Positions 8,632 to 17,011 of a DNA stretch of 64,000 nucleotides are shown here, one piece after another. Every line of letters begins with the position of its first letter. The stretch's first letter is position 1. The stretch is from positions 124,001 to 188,000 of the forward strand of contig LWTK01000033.1 of NCBI GenBank assembly GCA_003326205.1. Reading direction: 5' to 3'. The notes below the pieces were generated by a model that did not search any database, was not told the origin of the DNA, and saw only the letters and a list, made by a program, of their open reading frames with translations. The position numbers were made by a program, and so were the translations under genes. This DNA comes from Nostoc sp. ATCC 43529. GTDB lineage: Bacteria > Cyanobacteriota > Cyanobacteriia > Cyanobacteriales > Nostocaceae.

Positions 8632-8785
8632 TTGGAGCAATAGCTTAAGACTAAATATGATATTAATTGTGTCGAGGAGTGCCTTTACCTTTTGGCTATC
8701 CCTCGGTTTAATTGATTAAGTCGAGGGAGTAGGACTCGAACCTACAGATTTTCCTATAGACACTGAAACTAAACTTGCGCTCCAA
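8632..8785 (-). ncRNA. permuted tRNA-like domain A
   Basis: In minus-strand order: T-stem GTAGG, loop TTCGAGT, CCTAC (8745-8729); acceptor TCCCTCG (8728-8722); A at 8721; 15-nt loop (8720-8706); acceptor CGAGGGA (8705-8699); TA; D-arm GCC-AAAAGGTAAA-GGC (8696-8681). Acceptor pairing is 7 of 7. In place of an anticodon arm, AGGA/TCCT (8755-8752 with 8678-8675), GTGTC/GACAC (8763-8759 with 8673-8669) and the terminal helix TTGGAGC/GCTCCAA (8785-8779 with 8638-8632) close the domain. Confidence 0.8.
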
Positions 8786-8789
8786 TCTT

Positions 8790-8819
8790 ATTTTACCTAA
8801 ATGTTGAGGGCGCAAACAA
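8790..8819 (-). promoter_or_regulatory. probable promoter of the tRNA-like RNA
   Basis: On the minus strand TTGTTT (8819-8814) lies 18 nt before TAAAAT (8795-8790). The expected start, 6-7 nt further on, coincides with the first strand of domain A's terminal helix. The promoter overlaps the last codons of the upstream gene. Confidence 0.5.
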
Positions 8820-9539
8820 GTAGCCAAAGATTGAACGGGCAACTTGATTTTGTTGAGTAACTTCTAAGCTGTTAGCTTGTTCTCTAGCAAAAATTACCTC
8901 TTGCATCAGCTTATCTACTCGCCGCAGTAATTCATTCTGTCTGGCTTGGGAAATTGCCCCAGAAAATTTGACTGTTCGCCAGGTTCCTTCTGGTACATCT
9001 TCAGAAGATTCTTTTACCTGTGCAGGATGCTCTTTTGTCGCTTCATACAGCACCACCGGCTTAACTATTTTTTTAGTCTTGGTGGTATATTTCGCTTCCG
9101 TAGCAAAGCATTCTTGTTGTTGATCGTAAACCCAAGATTCGCTAGTATCCAAAACGGGGAGTGTTGAGATAAAGGTTTTGATATCAGCTAATTGCTTTTC
9201 TAAAAATAGCAGATAAGAAACTGGTACTTCTCGTAAAATTGTAGTTCCGTCTACTACTATATCTGCTTTGGCTTGGGCATTAGACCAATCTTGGGTGGCA
9301 CATAAGTTAAATAATTCTGTACAAGCTTGCTCAAATTGAGTCAGCAAATCCTCTGCTTTCATTTGCAGTGTCTGATTTTCTGGAGGATATACGAAGCCAT
9401 CTTCTGCTACTGGTTGAAATGTCCGCGAAATCCCCTGAAACATCGTGCTTTTTTGAATCAGATGATAAACACTTGTTTTTGCTTTTGTGCTGTTAGCTTT
9501 AACTGTTTGTAATACTGCTATGACTTGATTAAGTTTCAA
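8793..9539 (-). CDS. conserved protein of unknown function (resembles the DUF7873 family)
   Basis: 248 residues, no signal peptide, no transmembrane helix. The central block ADIVVDGTTILREVPVSYLL, then FLEKQLADIKTFISTLPVLD and later PVVLYEATKEHPAQVKE, looks like a family I recall under the name DUF7873, found in scattered bacteria. I cannot verify that here and no activity is known to me. The N-terminus (MKLNQVIAVLQTV) is preceded by GGAGG 7-8 nt before a TTG start, so TTG 9539 is well supported. The C-terminal third is helical and may be a coiled coil (RQNELLRRVDKLMQEVIFAREQAN). The tRNA-like RNA starts at its stop codon on the same strand, which suggests a protein-RNA pair; this is inference. 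Confidence 0.75.
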   Translation of the reverse strand: MKLNQVIAVLQTVKANSTKAKTSVYHLIQKSTMFQGISRTFQPVAEDGFVYPPENQTLQMKAEDLLTQFEQACTELFNLCATQDWSNAQAKADIVVDGTTILREVPVSYLLFLEKQLADIKTFISTLPVLDTSESWVYDQQQECFATEAKYTTKTKKIVKPVVLYEATKEHPAQVKESSEDVPEGTWRTVKFSGAISQARQNELLRRVDKLMQEVIFAREQANSLEVTQQNQVARSIFGYLFAPSTFR

Positions 9540-9619
9540 TTTTCACCCTCCAATAAATGAATTAATTATAGGCAATATATTTTTCAAGAATTATTTATGG
9601 CTGCTATATGTACCAATAA

Positions 9620-10768
9620 CTATTCGTCTTTGGGTAAAGCATTATCAACTGGTTTTTCTCGATCGCTAGCTGGAGTTTCTGTTGACCAAGGATCGTCTAC
9701 TTGAGGAAATTTAGAACTGATGACAAACTCAGTTTCTTGCAGATGGTGATTTCCCCATTCATCTAAAACATCTTTAATCAAAACTTCTTGTACCCAAATT
9801 TTAGCGACAACGGTTAAGGGTAGTGCGAGAAATAATCCTAAAAAACCAAAAAAAGTGACGAAAAATAATTGAGAAATTAAGGTCACAGCTGGTAGCAATG
9901 AGACTTGATGCGCCATCACAACGGGTGTGATGAAATTACTCTCAACCTGTTGAATGATGGAGTAGAGAATCAAAACAGCGATCGCTTTCCAAGGTTCGTC
10001 TAACAAAGCGATGGCCATTGCTGGTACTACACTCAGCGTCGGGCCAAGGTTGGGAATTAAATTCAAAAATCCTGCCAAAACTGCTAAAGCGAGTGCTGCT
10101 TTGATACCCAAAACAGATAAGCCAATTACGCTCATTAATCCCACTACACCCATAGCAATCACAGCACCTGTTACCCAGCCTCCCAAAGAAATTTCGCACT
10201 TACTTAAAATCCCTTCCACTCGTCGCCGATAAAATGAGGGAAAAAGCCGGACAAAAACTTTACGGTAAGCTACGGGGTCGGCTAATAACATTCCTGTTAA
10301 AACTAGCACTAGTAAAACCTTGACAAGAACTTCCAAGGAACCAGATACAAAAGCAAAGGAATTTCCTAGTAGCCGATTGACAAAAGGCTGTGCTTGTTGA
10401 GTCAGGCTGTTGAGATCTGGAACGTAGGGAACCAACTCACCAGGAATGCGGGTTCTGAGTGCGTCCAGCCAACTATTAAAGCGCCCAAAACCTTGGGGAA
10501 CTCGATAGGTTAATTCTTGAAACTGCTGTGCAAAAGGTGGCACAATTAGCCAGAAAAAACCCACAATTACTGCAAAAAAGATAGCCACAGACAATAAGAC
10601 AGCTAATCCACGCTTCATACCTGAGCGTTGAAAACGTTTCGCTAGCCGATTTAAGGTGGTGGCTAAGACAACTGCGGCAAACATCAGTAATAGTACTTCC
10701 CGAATTTGCCACAAAATGTATAAAGAAAGAACGATCGCAATTAAACCGATCCATTGACCCAAGTTCAC
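9620..10768 (-). CDS. AI-2E family transporter (PerM/YhhT-like permease)
   Basis: 382 residues with about eight transmembrane helices in the family's arrangement: three N-terminal helices, a cytoplasmic-like segment (about 120-170), then a C-terminal five-helix block with the conserved GFLNLIPNLGPTLSVVPAMAIAL region. The family, named after the E. coli TqsA autoinducer-2 exporter, is wide and its substrates differ. In cyanobacteria a role in AI-2 transport is not established; some relatives are Na+/H+ antiporters. The start is GTG 10768, preceded by GGGAG 8 nt upstream. The hydrophilic tail ends in Pro/Asp-rich sequence. It is probably monocistronic. Confidence 0.85.
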   Translation of the reverse strand: MNLGQWIGLIAIVLSLYILWQIREVLLLMFAAVVLATTLNRLAKRFQRSGMKRGLAVLLSVAIFFAVIVGFFWLIVPPFAQQFQELTYRVPQGFGRFNSWLDALRTRIPGELVPYVPDLNSLTQQAQPFVNRLLGNSFAFVSGSLEVLVKVLLVLVLTGMLLADPVAYRKVFVRLFPSFYRRRVEGILSKCEISLGGWVTGAVIAMGVVGLMSVIGLSVLGIKAALALAVLAGFLNLIPNLGPTLSVVPAMAIALLDEPWKAIAVLILYSIIQQVESNFITPVVMAHQVSLLPAVTLISQLFFVTFFGFLGLFLALPLTVVAKIWVQEVLIKDVLDEWGNHHLQETEFVISSKFPQVDDPWSTETPASDREKPVDNALPKDE

Positions 10769-10858
10769 AGGCTGACTCCCAGGAGTTGGTGAGATGCAAT
10801 TTTGTTGTAATTCAGCTAGGTTAGCTGATTTTAATCGCTTGTGCCTAGATAATTGAAG

Positions 10859-11050
10859 TTAACTTTGTTTGTATGTTTGGAATCGCCACAGTAGAGCGAT
10901 CGCTACGATGGCGATCGGTAATAAAACTATAATTAAAGCATTAGTTGTTGTTGCCGAAATTGATAAATATGGAGCAACGTACTTTATTAACACCGATATC
11001 AAAGCCGAAAGTAGAAGTAATTTGAGAACAAATCTTAGCTGATTTTGCAT
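10859..11050 (-). CDS. small two-helix membrane protein, unknown function
   Basis: 63 residues from ATG 11050 (a GTG at 11068 would add six). Two hydrophobic segments, roughly residues 8-26 and 36-55 (ALIIVLLPIAIVAIALLW), with short charged ends. The gene sits upstream of the AI-2E permease on the same strand with a 90-nt gap and could be cotranscribed. No family recognised. Confidence 0.55.
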   Translation of the reverse strand: MQNQLRFVLKLLLLSALISVLIKYVAPYLSISATTTNALIIVLLPIAIVAIALLWRFQTYKQS

Positions 11051-11068
11051 AACAGTACGGTAATACAC

Positions 11069-11400
11069 ATTTTTATGTTGGGTGTACGCGAATTTGGACT
11101 GCGCTATCTAGTTTCTAAAATAGAAACCAATAGATTAGCTGTAGCGCATCTAACACAGCACATCTTTTGATGGTTGACAGTTAACAGTTAACGCTCAAGA
11201 AACTTTATCAGTCGTTGTGCAATTTCAAAGTGTAATAGCCTAGTAAATAGATAAAAGTCTTTCCTACTTACATTTTTCATCTATAACTGTCAATATTCCT
11301 AGCGGCTTAATTACTACTTAAGCATTTGTTGAATGAATCGATATAGCATCTGGAAATGTGTTTGTGTGCGATCTGACACAATTATAAATTTTCTCATCCT
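11069..11400. other. intergenic, divergent promoter region
   Basis: Spacer between divergent genes. It contains no strong hairpin, and I see no RNA gene; one weak direct repeat (GACAGTTAACAGTTAACG, around 11175) is present. Confidence 0.4.
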
Positions 11401-12069
11401 ATGATTTACCTACCAGTTTCATTACTGCTATTTCTTGTTTTATTACTACTACTACCATTCATTTGGTTTGCTGTGGCAGTAGATGTGGTGGAAATCGCAG
11501 TAGCCAAGCTGGGATTTTCTTCCAACATTGCTTTTTTATTGCTGGTGCTAGTAATTTTCACAAGCACTATCAATATACCCCTATACCGCCTAGTGGCTCC
11601 AGTTCATCTGGCAGATGATTTTGCAACACTATGGTTAAAAGAATTTTGGGGTATTCCTTTAAGGAGAGTTGAGCGTTCTACCGTGGTAGCACTAAATGTA
11701 GGTGGTGGCTTAATTCCTGTGTTGTTGGCACTTTACCAATTTGCTCGCGCAAATGCTCTAGCAATATTGGTTGTAACTGCGATCGTTACCGTCGTTAGCT
11801 ATTATGCAGCGCGGGTGGTGCCAGGAATAGGTATTCAAATGAATCCTTTATTGGCTCCCTTGACTGCTGCTTTATCTGCAATGTTAATCGCTGTACCCCA
11901 TGCTGCTCCCGTAGCCTTTGCTGGTGGCGTGCTGGGAACCTTAATTGGTGCTGATTTATTACATCTAAAAGATATTCAATCTATGAGTGCAGGAGTACTC
12001 AGCATCGGTGGTGCTGGTGTATTTGATGGCATTGCTTTATGTGGATTATTTGCTCTGTTACTAAGTTGA
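11401..12069 (+). CDS. DUF1614 membrane protein
   Basis: 222 residues, six to seven transmembrane helices covering nearly the whole chain. The DUF1614 features are the early loop STINIPLYRLVAP, the central VALNVGGGLIPVLLALY and the late GTLIGADLLHLKDIQ...SIGGAGVFDGIALCG. Function is unknown; the family is conserved in cyanobacteria and some archaea. It starts at ATG 11401 and stops 139 nt before ftsH on the same strand. The gap holds a GTCATTTGTC-type short repeat, so cotranscription is possible but not shown. Confidence 0.85.
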   Translation: MIYLPVSLLLFLVLLLLLPFIWFAVAVDVVEIAVAKLGFSSNIAFLLLVLVIFTSTINIPLYRLVAPVHLADDFATLWLKEFWGIPLRRVERSTVVALNVGGGLIPVLLALYQFARANALAILVVTAIVTVVSYYAARVVPGIGIQMNPLLAPLTAALSAMLIAVPHAAPVAFAGGVLGTLIGADLLHLKDIQSMSAGVLSIGGAGVFDGIALCGLFALLLS

Positions 12070-12207
12070 AAAAGAGTCATTAGTCATTTGTCCTTGGTTA
12101 TTGCTAATTTGCAAAGGACAAATGACGAAGAGAGAAGTCTGAGCGCCGGCTTCCGGCGATCAGAACTTCGGAGACAAATGACAAATTTAAATTGAGGGTA
12201 GATCAAA

Positions 12208-14142
12208 ATGCCTGTTGAAACTAATAACAAAAGACCCATGAAACCGCCCAAAGGTCGACAGTTTGGTGGCAGTTTCTTCATTTTATTAAGCCTGTTGTTA
12301 CTGCTGAACTTTATTGTTCCCAGTTTTTTTATGTCGCGATCGCCCCAGATTCCCTATAGCACATTTTTGGCTCAGGTGGAAGCGGGGAAGGTAGATCGAG
12401 CGATTGTCAGTGGCGATCGCATTGAATATACCATCAAAACTCCAACTCCGGATGGCAAAGTCACCGAACAAGTTTTCATCACCACGCCAGTAGGTATCGA
12501 TCTAGATTTGCCGAAAATTCTCCGCGAACATCATGTCCAGTTTGCAGCACCACCGCCAAATCAAAATGCTTGGATTGCTACCTTACTGAGTTGGATTGCA
12601 CCACCGTTAATTTTCTTTGGGATTTGGGGCTTTTTAATGAGTCGCCAAGGAGGCCCGGCTGCACTCACGGTGGGTAAAAGTAGAGCTAGGATTTATTCGG
12701 AAGGTAGCACTGGCGTTAAATTTAATGATGTGGCTGGTGTAGATGAAGCCAAGGCGGAATTAGAAGAAATAGTTGATTTTCTGAAAAACGCTGGTAAATA
12801 CACCGCATTAGGGGCAAAGATTCCCAAAGGCGTGATGTTGGTAGGGCCTCCGGGTACTGGTAAAACATTACTAGCAAAAGCGATCGCGGGTGAAGCTGCT
12901 GTTCCTTTCTTCAGTATTTCTGGTTCCGAATTTATCGAACTGTTTGTTGGTGTCGGTGCTGCACGCGTCCGCGATTTGTTTGAACAAGCCAAAGAACAAG
13001 CGCCCTGCATTGTCTTTATCGACGAGTTAGACGCACTTGGTAAATCTCGCGGTGGTGCTGGGCCAATTATGGGGGGAAATGATGAACGCGAACAAACCCT
13101 TAACCAGTTACTCAGCGAGATGGACGGCTTTGATGCCAACACAGGTGTAATTATCATCGCCGCCACCAACCGTCCAGAAATTCTCGATCCGGCTTTACGC
13201 CGTCCTGGTCGATTTGACCGTCAAGTTGTCGTCGATCGCCCTGATAAAATTGGTCGAGAAGCAATTCTCAAAGTCCACGCTAGAAACGTCAAATTGGCTA
13301 ATGATGTCGATTTGAGTACCATAGCCATCAGGACTCCTGGCTTTGCTGGGGCAGATTTAGCCAACCTTGTAAATGAAGCTGCACTCTTAGCTGCGCGGCG
13401 AAATAGCCAAGCGGTGATGATGGCAGATTTTAACGAAGGCATCGAACGTCTGATTGCCGGCTTAGAAAAACGCTCCCGCGTCTTGAATGAAACTGAGAAA
13501 AAGACCGTAGCTTATCACGAAGTTGGTCACGCTATTATCGGTGCCCTGATGCCTGGTGCGGGTAGAGTTGAAAAAATATCCGTTGTTCCTCGTGGTGTCG
13601 GTGCTTTGGGTTACACAATTCAGATGCCGGAAGAAGACCGTTTCTTGATGCTGGAAGACGAAATTCGCGGTCGTATAGCTACTCTTTTAGGTGGACGTTC
13701 TGCCGAAGAAATCGTTTTTGGCAAAGTTTCCACTGGTGCTGCTGACGATATCCAAAAAGCGACTGAGTTAGCGGAACGTGCTATTACTCTTTATGGAATG
13801 AGCGATGAACTCGGTCCAGTAGCGTTTGAGAAAATTCAACAGCAGTTTCTCGAAGGTTATGGCAACCCACGCCGTGCTATTAGTCCCAAGGTGGCTGAGG
13901 AAATCGATCGGGAAGTGAAGCAAACGTTGGATAATGCTCACCATACCGCCTTGACTATTTTGCAACATAACCACGAGTTATTAGAGCGAACCGCAGAAGA
14001 ACTGTTGCAAAAAGAAATTTTGGAAGGTTTGGAATTACGGGAATATATTAGTCAAGCAAAATTGCCGACGGAAGTACAAGAATGGTTGCGGACGGGTAAG
14101 GTATCGCAAGATCAGCCATTGTTGCAATCTATTCTGAATTAG
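12208..14142 (+). CDS. ftsH: ATP-dependent zinc metalloprotease FtsH (FtsH1/FtsH4-like)
   Basis: 644 residues. Two transmembrane helices (about 22-42 and 122-143) flank a lumenal or periplasmic domain. An AAA+ domain follows, with Walker A GPPGTGKT (213-220), Walker [10 protein letters not shown] and the SRH region RPGRFDRQV. The M41 protease domain has the zinc site HEVGH (427-431), with Val in place of the usual Ala, a variant seen in the cyanobacterial FtsH1/FtsH4 branch. The third ligand lies in [15 protein letters not shown]. FtsH hexamers degrade membrane proteins such as damaged photosystem II subunits. A second, different FtsH is encoded at 43359. The start ATG 12208 has a weak upstream GAGGG. 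A terminator follows at 14153. Confidence 0.95.
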   Translation: MPVETNNKRPMKPPKGRQFGGSFFILLSLLLLLNFIVPSFFMSRSPQIPYSTFLAQVEAGKVDRAIVSGDRIEYTIKTPTPDGKVTEQVFITTPVGIDLDLPKILREHHVQFAAPPPNQNAWIATLLSWIAPPLIFFGIWGFLMSRQGGPAALTVGKSRARIYSEGSTGVKFNDVAGVDEAKAELEEIVDFLKNAGKYTALGAKIPKGVMLVGPPGTGKTLLAKAIAGEAAVPFFSISGSEFIELFVGVGAARVRDLFEQAKEQAPCIVFIDELDALGKSRGGAGPIMGGNDEREQTLNQLLSEMDGFDANTGVIIIAATNRPEILDPALRRPGRFDRQVVVDRPDKIGREAILKVHARNVKLANDVDLSTIAIRTPGFAGADLANLVNEAALLAARRNSQAVMMADFNEGIERLIAGLEKRSRVLNETEKKTVAYHEVGHAIIGALMPGAGRVEKISVVPRGVGALGYTIQMPEEDRFLMLEDEIRGRIATLLGGRSAEEIVFGKVSTGAADDIQKATELAERAITLYGMSDELGPVAFEKIQQQFLEGYGNPRRAISPKVAEEIDREVKQTLDNAHHTALTILQHNHELLERTAEELLQKEILEGLELREYISQAKLPTEVQEWLRTGKVSQDQPLLQSILN

Positions 14143-14152
14143 AATTTGAGAT

Positions 14153-14192
14153 TGAAAAGCGATCGCTCTAAAAGTGGGTGATCGCTTTTTCT
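14153..14192 (+). terminator. intrinsic terminator after ftsH
   Basis: AAAAGCGATC pairs with GATCGCTTTTT around a loop of about 15 nt. The T-run follows the stem directly. The arms include HIP1-like octamer sequence. Confidence 0.8.
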
Positions 14193-14344
14193 AATCAGTT
14201 CTATGTTTATTTTTTTCTACGACATGTTGCAAAATAAAATTTATCTGGTTACATTTTTTTATTGTTTTTACCATTAATCAAAACTGATTTGATAAAAAAA
14301 CTTAATTTTTAACATGATTTTTACAAAAGCCTTCTATCTTAAAA

Positions 14345-14370
14345 CAGAATTCAGAATTCAGAATTCAGAA
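14345..14370. repeat. short tandem repeat
   Basis: Three to four copies of AGAATTC-type heptamers (CAGAATT unit), of the STRR type. Confidence 0.8.
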
Positions 14371-14473
14371 GTCAAACACGCTTTATACTTGAGTTAAAAA
14401 CACTTTATTTTTTTTGAAATCGGTTGTAAGGGACTTCCAAAAAATAAATTATCCCAAATTATTTGTACATTTT

Positions 14474-14700
14474 TAGGGGCGCACAGCTGTCATCGGTGTC
14501 AACTTAAGCCCAAAGCTATATCGGACAGACGTTTTGCAAATCCCTCACGCCCTCATCCCCTAACCCCTTCTCCCACAGGAGAAGGGGAATTAAATCTCTG
14601 GCTCCCCTCTCCCAAAGGGAGAGGGGCTGGGGGTGAGGGCAAAACCTTCTCACAAACCGGGTTTCACGTTAAGTTGACACCAATGAGCATTGCTGTGCCC
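14474..14700. mobile_element. nested foldback (MITE-like) element inside a palindromic repeat
   Basis: An outer palindrome (AGGGGCGCACAGCTG at 14475, GCTGTGCCCC near 14692) is interrupted by an element with 18-bp terminal inverted repeats (TCATCGGTGTCAACTTAA at 14490-14507; its partner at 14669-14686). The element contains a GC-rich foldback (14542-14639) related to the one at 22538-22674. No coding capacity. The spacer 14193-14952 otherwise holds only short repeats. Confidence 0.65.
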
Positions 14701-14952
14701 CTACCGTGTGGTCTATTTACCTGAAAATAGCTGTAAATACGCGACAGCTTAGTACCTAACGCACTCTACTTAAGATTTACTACGTTACAACTACTTGATA
14801 AATAAAAAAGGGTCTTAATTACCCGCTTTAATGAAGTATTGAATTAAATTTTCAGCGATTAAAAGCCAGCAAGCTAGCTAATTATCAACACATGTAGAAA
14901 TTCTCTCCACAGCCGTAGCATTACCTGATATGAAAATCAGATTATCATTTTC

Positions 14953-16833
14953 ATGCAAGAGATGATATATCCTATGTGTGCAAGTTCCCAGCAGGTTATA
15001 GAACAGCTAAGTATCAATATTAAACTGTTTTTTGAAAAACTAGATACAGGTTCAAATAAAAAGCAATTGAGTGAACTCGATAAAGAAATTATTTGTCAAT
15101 CTTTATTGGGAAACTCTCGACAACAGATAGCTAAATTTTTAAATTTACCAGAACAAAAAATTAGAGATAGACTAAGTAATAATATTTATCCTAGAATAGC
15201 AGAATTAATGCAACTTGACCAAGAGCAGATAGCTGGTAACTGGGTCAAGCTTTTGAATTTGTTACTGGATCGCGATCGCGGATATAAATTGAATGCTCCT
15301 CCTCAATTAAATAATGATAATTTTCAAGGAAGTTTTGGCAGACAAATTTTTCTTTATCCTCAAAATCAAGATGTTGTAGGGTTGCAGCTTCAAGGAACAA
15401 AATTTTATCAGCAAGGACTTTATTATCAAGCCTTAAAGTGCTTTCTCTGGGCTTGGAAAAAAGAAAGAGAAATTTATCAGATAGGTAATGCTGAAGTTTT
15501 GATTTACATTAATAATTGTTTAATTGAATACAAGCAATCTCTTTTACAAGAAAAAGGAATCAAAATTTATACTCTGGCTGTGGTTGTTCCGTTTTATCAC
15601 AATCAAGGTCAGGTTGCTGCTGAGATGTTACGAGGAATAGCTCAAATTCAACTGCAAATAAATCTTCAAAGTTTTAAAAAAATTGCTTTAGAAAAAGAGA
15701 TAAATTTAGCTGATATTATACCTGAGAGATTTTTCACCTTAAATCATACAGATAATCTAATAGCCTTGAGGGTTCTAATTGTCAACGACCCTAACAATTT
15801 ATATGCTCCATACAGCCAAACGGCAGAAAAATTAACTGATTTAGCACCAAAATTAAACTTGATTGCTGTTATCGGTCACTATTCAAGTGAAATGACCAAA
15901 AAAGCACTAAATTTTTATTCTCAACATGGACTTGTATTAATCAACCCTAGTAGTACTTCTAATGAACTTTCTCATTTATCTGGAGGTGAAAGCTTATCGT
16001 TTTTTAGGCTGACTACTCAAGATAATATTAGTGCAACAGAATTAGCTCATTACTTGCTAGAAAAATTTACAGCTAAAACTGGAATTAAAGTAGCTATCGT
16101 CTATAACAAAAATAGTAGTTATAGTACTTCATATAGAAACAGTATTAGAAGTATTTTAGAAAAAGCTCAAGATAAATTTATTTTTTTAAAAGAATGTAAC
16201 TATATTAGCGATAAATACTATCATATTCAAGCTTATCTTCAAGAAATTAAACAAGATGGTGTGGAGATTATTATCATAATTCCTGATGGAGGAATTGAAC
16301 CGAATTCTTTAGATAATGCTGGGCTGATTAGTCGATTAAAACTGAATCAGTGTCTGATAGCCGGTTCAGCAACTTTTTACCATGAAAATGTTTTACATTG
16401 GATTCACGAACAAAGTCAATATAACATAGTCAATCGCGATAATTGCCAAATTATAGCTTGTGTTCCTTGGCATTGGCACAGCCAGAAGAACGGCTGTAAT
16501 AGTGAAAATCAAATAAGCCAGTGTTTTTGTCAAATAGGCACTCAATTATGGGGAGAAGAAAATCTAAGTTGGCGTAGTGCAACAGCTTTTGATTCAGTGT
16601 TAATAATTTTGAGAGTTTTGGAATTATATAAAATTAAAGATAGCCAATCTTTATTGATAAATATGAATAAATATTTGAAAGAACAGAAAAAACAACTGAA
16701 GGGAGTTACAGGAAATATTGAGTTTGGGGAAAATGGCGATCGCCTCAATCCCCCAGCAGAAATAGTAGCTGTAAAATGGAATGCACAACAGCAAAAATGG
16801 CAATGGACAATTGAGGGCAGAATTCCAGAGTAA
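14953..16833 (+). CDS. HTH plus periplasmic-binding-fold protein, predicted cytoplasmic sensor
   Basis: 626 residues with no signal peptide. Residues about 38-85 (LSELDKEIICQSLLGNSRQQ and following) form an N-terminal helix-turn-helix like the one at the start of vWA-MoxR-associated conflict proteins in cyanobacteria. A short TPR-like segment (about 145-175) follows. Residues from about 205 onward have the type I periplasmic-binding fold of branched-chain amino acid receptors: KIYTLAVVVPFYHNQGQVAAE, LIAVIGHYSSEMTKKAL, HGLVLINPSSTSNELS, and a C-terminal TGNIEFGENGDRL. A solute-receptor fold fused to an HTH without export signal suggests an intracellular ligand sensor; this is inference. ATG 14953 is used; M5 or M8 are alternatives. 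The gene stands alone. Confidence 0.72.
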   Translation: MQEMIYPMCASSQQVIEQLSINIKLFFEKLDTGSNKKQLSELDKEIICQSLLGNSRQQIAKFLNLPEQKIRDRLSNNIYPRIAELMQLDQEQIAGNWVKLLNLLLDRDRGYKLNAPPQLNNDNFQGSFGRQIFLYPQNQDVVGLQLQGTKFYQQGLYYQALKCFLWAWKKEREIYQIGNAEVLIYINNCLIEYKQSLLQEKGIKIYTLAVVVPFYHNQGQVAAEMLRGIAQIQLQINLQSFKKIALEKEINLADIIPERFFTLNHTDNLIALRVLIVNDPNNLYAPYSQTAEKLTDLAPKLNLIAVIGHYSSEMTKKALNFYSQHGLVLINPSSTSNELSHLSGGESLSFFRLTTQDNISATELAHYLLEKFTAKTGIKVAIVYNKNSSYSTSYRNSIRSILEKAQDKFIFLKECNYISDKYYHIQAYLQEIKQDGVEIIIIIPDGGIEPNSLDNAGLISRLKLNQCLIAGSATFYHENVLHWIHEQSQYNIVNRDNCQIIACVPWHWHSQKNGCNSENQISQCFCQIGTQLWGEENLSWRSATAFDSVLIILRVLELYKIKDSQSLLINMNKYLKEQKKQLKGVTGNIEFGENGDRLNPPAEIVAVKWNAQQQKWQWTIEGRIPE

Positions 16834-17011
16834 AACAGGCTTTATAAGTGGCTTTGAGAGTTAGCTAGCGTACTTTAGCAATTTAAAATCTGCTGTAATA
16901 TTTACAAATGCCGAATCGATATGTTCTTTGCTGTGCTAATCTTTATTAGCCTCCGCTTTCGCCGCTAAAAACTCTTCCTTTAGCGTCCTGTGCTTATTGA
17001 ATATCCTAACC

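Larger units (their letters stand above)
8386..8785 (-). ncRNA. structured RNA with two tandem circularly permuted tRNA-like domains
   Basis: A transcript of about 390 nt is bounded by a promoter (8790-8819) and an intrinsic terminator (8386-8422). It contains two tRNA-like domains, A (8632-8785) and B (8502-8626). In each, the T-arm plus 3' acceptor strand comes before the 5' acceptor strand plus D-arm. Both acceptor stems are 7 bp and pair only with their own partner. Both T-loops are canonical (TTCGAGT, TTCAAAT) and both D-loops carry the GG needed for the tRNA elbow. No anticodon loop can be built; the anticodon stem is replaced by long helices made by the outer ends. This architecture resembles the tRNA-mimic module of bacterial Y RNAs (YrlA type) and the permuted two-piece tmRNAs, but no tmRNA hallmark and no canonical Ro-binding sequence is visible. 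It follows the gene at 8793-9539 directly. Confidence 0.8.

Noticed and set aside
8386-8785. One-piece tmRNA or ordinary tRNAs
   Set aside because: No tmRNA 5' motif, no tag reading frame. Reading the halves in normal order pairs A's 5' acceptor strand (CGAGGGA) with B's 3' strand (CCGGGTC), which are not complementary.
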